NCBI GenBank assembly: GCA_008477525.1
Contig: SPDT01000006.1
Span: 4,863,501-4,927,500, forward strand
DNA: 64,000 nucleotides
Reading direction: 5' to 3'
From: Hypomyces perniciosus
Taxonomy: Eukaryota; Ascomycota; Sordariomycetes; Hypocreales; Hypocreaceae
Both the position numbers and the translations under genes were made by a program. The notes under the pieces were generated by a model. The model saw only the letters and a list, made by a program, of their open reading frames with translations, did no database searches and was not told where the DNA came from. Below, one piece after another: positions 57,966 through 64,000 of this stretch. Each line of letters opens with the position of its first letter. Within the stretch, counting starts at the first letter, position 1.

Positions 57966-59685
57966 CCTTGTTCTATACGAGTCGTTCTGGACATTAGCTA
58001 ATGCTGATGACATCTCTGCGCCTCGCAGTCACCAATGTCTGCGATCTGACAGAGCCATGGTAGCATTGTCTTCCATTTCGGTTCCGCCATCTGCATATTC
58101 TGCCAGGGGTTGGCTGGCTGCTTGGCTGCATTGTCCAGGTAGCAGTACTACCGCCACGTACGAAGGACTGCATCATGTACTTCGTACATTGCATACCGAG
58201 ATCTACCGTTTATGACGGTGCATCGCCAACGTTTCTTGGCAGGCTGTTGTGTAACAGTGGTGGGCCTTGCTGGAAACTCGTGCTGCTGTGGTGGTGCAGA
58301 GCCAAAACTGGCCAACCGACGGGACTTCGGCCGGTACTTGATTGATGCTGATCCAGGACTTGAAACCTCCAGGATGCAAGCCCTACATGGGCCATTGTGT
58401 CGATCACGCCGTCTTTGTGATCGAAGATTCCGTTGTCAACTGTTTGAAATGGCTGCCTGGAAATGAACTTATCAGCTTATCTGCTGCGAGTGCAAACACT
58501 TCAACCTCTATCCATCCACACTGGAACCTGCCTGATCTGTGTGCAGTGTGCAGTGTGCAGTGTGCAGTGCGCGCGCGTGGCGGCGGCCATGAGAGAGCAC
58601 TCACTTCTCGCACCGTCCCGTCTCGGGGGACCAGATAGCTAAAATCGGGCTGCGATGAATAGCCCGTCGCCTTGCCGTATCGACAATGGGCATACGGGTG
58701 TGGTGGTGTCTTTCTAGTGGAAACAAGTCAAGGCCATACTGCCGTCTCTCTAATACACACACGAACCCGCTTTATTCGGGATAGGACTGCAACGTCTGGG
58801 AGATATCTCCGAGGCACTCAACATTGTTCACGTGGAGGAGCTGTTCGCGAACCTCGATTGCTCCTAGTACGAGTATTAGTGCTAGTACTCGGTACTTACC
58901 TAGGTGAGATGAGCTCGGGAAAAAAGGACAGTACGAAGTAGTAGTATAACGAAAATGCAGATAATCGCGCACAGGCAAACGAAGCTCCGCAAAACAGGTT
59001 ATGATAAATGAAGGCACATACACACTCGAAGCGGTTGCATGGCAAAAGTGTGCTTCCACCACCCATCACAAAGCTTAGGAACGTGTTGGTGGCTGAGTGC
59101 TCACGCAAGGGGAAGCTGGTTTAATCAAATGAGAGCTCTAAGGCTCTAGGAGAGAGCTCCCTGGGGGTTGGGGGTGATATCATGGAGCCGTCTAGTTGAT
59201 ATGCCACGGAGAATGCATATCCCCCCACAGGTTGAAAAATGTGTTAGGTCAATGCACAATAAATAAAGGGCATGTCCGTACATCGTTCCGCGTTTTTTTA
59301 TTTTACTATTTCCTTTCAACACGATGCTCAGTTCATGGCTGGTTTTGTTTGTTGGTTACACGATGTACGTGTAATTCTGCCCCACGGGAGCATTACGGGC
59401 CTAAAACCCACTTTTAGGAAATCACCGACGTGCTGAAAGGCCCTGCAGCATGTGTCTTCAGGTGAGGGGCAAAAAAAAATAACTTTTGCAGGGGAAAAAC
59501 TTAGATGTTCTCAATCTCTTGGTGAAGAAAAAAAAGGGGACGAAGCTGTGTAACGCCAATCTTTCTTTGCATGGCGCTCGCCAAATGGCGCCTTTCGCTT
59601 ATGAAGAAGCGTTCATCTGGCTCGAACAATGCCTACCTAGTACCTCACTAAAGAGAAGGTTACTCCAAAGCACCGAGTAGTAGTG

Positions 59686-59741
59686 TACTTCGTATGGAGT
59701 ACGAAGTACTCCGTGGTCAGTACTCGTAGTATCTACTCGTA
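59686..59741. repeat. Cluster of TACTTCGTA/TACGAAGTA/TACTCGTA elements
   Basis: Within 56 bp there are TACTTCGTA (59686-59694), TACGAAGTA (59700-59708), a one-mismatch TACTCCGTG overlapping it, and TACTCGTA at 59721-59728 and 59734-59741. It is the densest group in the window. Confidence 0.85.
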
Positions 59742-59934
59742 GGTATCCTCTCACGGTTAAATGTGACCCCATGCCAAAAGGTGTGTGGTGGCGTCAGGCC
59801 AGACTGGGACGAATTGGTATCGATGGGATGGATCAGGTGCTAAGATAAAATGCCCGTGCCGCCCTGGCCCCCATCATCTGACGGACTAAGTCGAGCCCTG
59901 CTCTCTGGTTGAGTCGTGTACGAAGTAGGACTCT

Positions 59935-59948
59935 TACTCGTACGAGTA
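59935..59948. repeat. 14-bp perfect palindrome TACTCGTACGAGTA
   Basis: TACTCGTA and TACGAGTA overlap by two bases in a perfect palindrome, 7 bp after a TACGAAGTA copy at 59919-59927. Confidence 0.9.
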
Positions 59949-62331
59949 GGAGCCTTTCAACTACTAGTTTCATCCCTTGGATAGACAGCGGCGTTCCTCT
60001 TCCGAGGAAATCGAACAGAGATTGAAAACATCGGAATCAAGGGTAGGCAAGAGAGGACATGCATACGGAGTAGCTCAGCCAGCGTCTTGGGCCCTCCTCT
60101 ATTTCCCAGTCCGTACTCGTAGATAGGGAAAATAGAGGGAAGCGGAAGCTGCCCAGCGTGGCAAGCTAATGCACCCACCTGGGACTACTAAACAGCCAGC
60201 CGTTTCGTCAGACGGTATTGTCGTGGGGGAGGACAGGCATTGCTAGTGGTTGTTGGCCTGCCCATGTCATCCCAGCTGCAAGAAGTGGCTGAGACTTCCG
60301 TTTGTGGTACACCAGAATCTGGTGTTGCTGCTGTCGAGGTATGGTTGAGGCTGATGGCTGATGGCCGTGATGGAGGGTGCCTGTCCAGAGAAAGGGACAG
60401 ACGACCTATCCACGTCTCCCATGGGGTTTAACGTCCAGTGTCTCAGCAGCGTTGATGGGTCTTCCAGAATGGCCTTTGACAAGCGCTCTGATGCGTTCAA
60501 GCCCTTCAAGGGGGCCGCCAAATGAGCTAGCATCCATGTGGGCGCTAGACATGGGTGATCCCAGATCGGCGGCCGTAATGGACGTCCTGGGCGTTCGAGT
60601 GCCGTCTCTTGCCCTCGAGACTGGCGGCCGTTGTTCTCACCAGCGCTACAGAGCAGTGCGTTGTGTTTCATTTCAATGGCTGTTGTAGGTGCTGCAGGTG
60701 AGGGGAGGCCATGGGCCATGAGTAATGTACGAGTAGAGGTGAGATTCTCCTGGGGACCTCGGGAGCCATGTCAGTGAGGCATCTACGAGTACCTATTATT
60801 GTATGGTTGATGCAAAGTGAGATGGATGCGAACAACAAAGACCCTTGGTGGCTCTTTGTCTTGCTGGCTGGTGTATACTCATACTCGTACTTGTAGTAAT
60901 TGCACGCGAGAGTCTCGGCAGAAGATACATAGAGCGAACGCATCCTTGGATCCGGCTCCCGCGCAGCCGCTCCACAAACAGGGCAGAATACATACAGCAG
61001 AACACGTCCAATGACTTCGGGTCGTACAATGCGCCGAGTCGGCTCTGGTTCGTCACACATGCTAATTTTATCATTGGACTTTTCCCCCTCTTCCCTCCCC
61101 ATCCCTTCGTCACCAGCATTCAACACCCACGAGTGTTTTGTTTCTCTGCCCGCGACAAAACATGGCCTACGCACCCATTGTACAGAGTACGGAGAACTAA
61201 CTTTACTGGCTGCGCTAACAGCACGACTAGCTCATTGCCTGCAGCTCCCAGCAGGCTGCCCCCGGGCCGTCATCCATCCAGTCCAGCAACCGACCATGTT
61301 GCCCAGCGGTTTCCCACTATCAGGGCTGCACGTTAAAAGTGCATTTGAACGGTTAGTGAGAAACACAGAGAGTACTAGTCGCCATCTGGCCAGGGATGGA
61401 GAGCCCGCAAACCCTCACCCCCTGGCAAGGCCCCTCCAGCCAGCGAGCATCATCCATCCCTCTTCTGCTCTTCTTCCCAAGCCAAGCCCTGCAAGTCCTC
61501 AAGTTCTGCAAGCCGATCCACGAGCGCGCCGAGTGTGTCCCGCCAGGGCTTCAGGGACGTCGAAGATCCACCGCCAGTGGCCAATCCCACGGTCCATCCC
61601 CGTCATGGGCTGCTCTCTTCTCTCCCGCCCGTTTCGACGTCCATATCAGATGGACAACTGAGAGGACGTACGGAGTAGTAGTAGTAGTAGTAGCTCTGCA
61701 ATGGAGGTGGTTGCGTGTAATCTGTACAGACACAAACGAAATCCCAACATAGACAGTAGTCGTGCTTCGGATCGCACTGTCAGATACTGAACGGAGGGCT
61801 AAATATGGTTTCTGTCATTTTACATAGCACTTCAGAGTTTACACATGCGCCTCTAGATCCTCTTCGTCCACTGGGTTCCTTTTCGGTGGCGTATATATTA
61901 ACGAGATACCTCCCAGGGCCATCTTTCTTTCTCTTTTGTCATTTTCATCTAAATGTACTTTGCAACTAGGTTGTGATATATTCTAGTTGTGCCCACCATT
62001 CTCCATCTTCCTTCCTCACTACAATTAGTGCATCGCCATTGTCCGACTTGACACGGCAGCATTCAATCATTCGGTTATCTACCAACACTAGGAACAGCAG
62101 AGTCATAACCGTCGCCATCAGAATCACCATCTGCACCAACCATCTACTTCTGGTCAGGTGCAGCATCGCTGTCGGTTGTGGTGCTTCACAAGAGCGTCTT
62201 GCTTGGAGGCATCAACCGACCTGGAGGCTGTACAGGTACGTACCTTTTTTTCAGTGGTAGCCCAGTGGTGGTCTGGCGGTGTTTCAGCCAACCACCAAAC
62301 GGGGCAACAGAATTAGGCTCTCCTCTGTCGA

Positions 62332-62349
62332 CCCCCCCCCCCCCCCCCC
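62332..62349. repeat. Poly(C) tract, 18 C
   Basis: A run of 18 C residues, followed by a second C run near 62372-62380. It lies in the region upstream of MED15. The exact length in the genome is uncertain because such runs are prone to sequencing error. Confidence 0.75.
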
Positions 62350-63331
62350 AAAATCCTGGAACCTGAAAGGGCCCCCCCCCAGAAGTAATCCGTCTTGCCT
62401 GTCTCTGTCTCTGTCCGCACCCGCTTTCTCATTTTCCACCATCACCATCACCACCACCCTCCTCCACCTTTGCCGAGTTGTCGCCAGACCGGCTTTGTTT
62501 CTCGGAACGACTCTTCTTTTTCATTCTTTTGAGGCGCGGGAACCTCTTCTATTCTTCCTTCGATTTTCTATCCGAATTCGAAATATCCCTCCTGGGTTAC
62601 CGCTCACCTCTCCCCCAGACTTCCCTCTCCATCTCGCTGCCCTCTGACGACTTTCCGCTGCTTGACGGGAAACCTGCCTCGACACCACAGCAACCAAACA
62701 CCGTCTCCGTGCCAGCCCCCTATCGCTGACGCCGTTCCGACACAGCATCGACGATACTCACTGTGATTCTTCACTTCCTGGATCCCTTTGACGTCCACTC
62801 CGCAGTCCGATCGCTGGCGACACGAATACCCTGACTTGACAGTCGTTCATCTCACCAGTGCACGATCGAGGTCCGCGAGGCTGCTCTTCTCGTTACGACC
62901 GACTCACTTGCGCCTCGCATCCCGCCGACGCGCTATCGCACACGCCACGATATTGCTCGCCCTGAAGTGCTTGTCCAACTTGAGTCTCTCCCGCACGACA
63001 CCCCGGTTCTCGCTCAGGTGCACTCCGCCGACCATTTTATGGACAGTGTTGGGGGCCACTAGGCACCTTGCAGTACATTTGACGGCTACTTGCCTTTTTG
63101 TCAAAGAGACAGCCGATAACCTACAGGGTACCCGCCCCGTTCATCCGCCCGGCCGCCTCTCTTGTGTGCACGACATTTCGGAGGCTTCTTTTCTTCCAGA
63201 CGCCTACGACCAGAGTGTCCGCCCTGAGTTAAATTGCTCCCCTGCGACGGCTGCCAACCTCAATCCTACGTGTTGGTTTGGCAATTGATCACAACCAATC
63301 TGGGACTTGTTCGTCACGGATTCCAGCGGCC

Positions 63332-64000
63332 ATGGCCGCCAACATGCAGCACATGGCTGGGGCAGGCCAAATGATGCCCCAGCAGCTGCGAAAGCCCATG
63401 GCTACTTCCCACATACAGCAGCTCGTTTTTCAGAACCTGTCGCAGAATATGCCACCCAATGGCCTTTCATGGCAATCAAACGTCCCCCTCAGTGACCGAA
63501 TGGGCAAGACCCTAGATCTGTACGTGCAATCCCATCTTCGCATCCCCTCTCGTGACACCTGGATTCTCAACTGACTTTGAACCTAGAATTTCAAATATCA
63601 CCCTGGCCATGGGCAACATCGACTATGGACGGGCGACAGAGTTCGGGCTCAATTTTGAGCGTGAGGTGTTCCACAAGTCGCAGAGCAAGGTACGTTTGCT
63701 TTTCTCCTGTGATTCACTGCGATCTTCCCACTCACACCTTTTTTAGGAAGCATATGATCAAGCCATGGCAAATAAGACATTGGACTTTTTCAAGAAGCGA
63801 CAACAAAACGAGCCTAACATACAGAACGCGCTAAACGCCAACGCCCAGATGCAAGCTGCTCACGCGCAAGCTCAAGCCCAGGCCTTGATGCAGGCTCAGA
63901 TGGGTCGAGGTGGTGGCCAAAACCCTCAAAGTTTCCAGCACATCCAGCATCCCATGCAAACGCCGCAGATTCCCCAGCAACAGCAGCCGGAACAACCGCA
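63332..64000 (+). CDS. med15: Mediator subunit 15 (Gal11-type), N-terminal part
   Basis: Exons 63332-63519, 63587-63689 and 63747 to the window edge, with introns of 67 and 57 nt. The sequence starts MAANMQHMAGAGQMMPQQLRK and then has the fungal KIX-type domain: IQQLVFQNLSQNMPPNGLSWQ, LSDRMGKTLDLISNITLAMG, FEREVFHKSQSKEAYDQAM and LDFFKKRQQNEP. After that comes the Gln/Ala-rich low-complexity sequence typical of Med15/Gal11. The KIX domain is the contact site for transcriptional activators such as zinc-cluster factors and SREBP-like proteins, in the tail module of Mediator. The gene runs off the right edge, so its length is unknown. Both introns are phase-consistent and rebuild conserved sequence. 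Confidence 0.85.

Larger units (their letters stand above)
54664..63331. other. 8.7 kb gene desert and MED15 leader
   Basis: No supportable gene; the longest ATG frame (61011-61661, 216 codons) is Pro/Ser-rich, overlaps frames on the other strand and matches nothing I know. This is the richest region for the short element family: TACTCCGTA/TACGGAGTA at 55134, 55558, 55800, 55941, 56599, 57950, 57957, 60064 and 61669, and TACTTCGTA/TACGAAGTA at 55844, 56616, 56623, 56847, 57084, 57147, 58178, 58932, 59686, 59700 and 59919. It also has a (GCA)n run near 57431-57453, a TGTGCAG run near 58538-58571, a TAG/GTA run at 61675-61693 and poly-C at 62332-62349. From about 62390 it turns C/T-rich, like a promoter and leader. 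Confidence 0.55.

Noticed and set aside
61011..61661. 216-codon ATG frame upstream of MED15
   Set aside because: Pro/Ser-rich low complexity, overlapping frames on both strands, no family signal; transcript data would be needed to revive it.

Overview
The window is nuclear DNA of a filamentous ascomycete, most likely a sordariomycete and possibly Hypocreales. The evidence is short GT-AG introns (mostly 49-110 nt, often with a CTAAC-like branch site), typical filamentous-fungal gene architecture and an entirely eukaryotic gene content. Species cannot be fixed from the sequence. I found no tRNA, rRNA, CRISPR array or complete transposon by eye.

Layout. Block A (1-19.2 kb) is gene-dense. It holds a Pex8-like peroxin (cut by the left edge), a TMEM170-type membrane protein, Ste14 isoprenylcysteine methyltransferase, a DGAT1-type MBOAT acyltransferase, the Pfs2 polyadenylation factor, an EndoG/Nuc1 nuclease, a germinal-centre-type kinase with a 12-residue repeat array, the Sar1 GTPase and a large acidic protein of unknown function. 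A 6 kb gene desert follows (19.2-25.1 kb). Block B (25.1-29.2 kb) has the mitochondrial ATP synthase delta subunit and a long cysteine-bearing protein whose frame is broken by two in-frame TAG codons. Next comes a desert of about 15 kb (28.9-44.2 kb) that contains one gene, an SMP-30/gluconolactonase-type protein. Block C (44.2-54.7 kb) has a bZIP factor, an aldehyde dehydrogenase, a GNAT acetyltransferase, Sec12 (the exchange factor for Sar1) and a head-to-head pair of DUF5672-like paralogues. The last desert (54.7-63.3 kb) precedes the start of MED15, which is cut by the right edge.

The most unusual feature is in the deserts, not the genes. They have ordinary base composition yet are filled with a family of short elements, TACTCCGTA, TACTTCGTA and TACTCGTA (and complements). 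These are often chained with a 6-7 nt period or joined into perfect palindromes. By hand I count 27 exact TACTCCGTA/TACGGAGTA copies in the deserts, against about 0.2 expected by chance, and none in exons.

Functionally the genes are mainly housekeeping: secretion (Sar1, Sec12), lipid and prenyl-protein modification at the ER (DGAT1, Ste14), mitochondria (ATP synthase delta, Nuc1, aldehyde dehydrogenase), peroxisome biogenesis (Pex8), mRNA 3' processing and transcription (Pfs2, MED15, bZIP). There is no sign of a co-regulated metabolic cluster. Exon coordinates were derived by eye from splice signals and family conservation.
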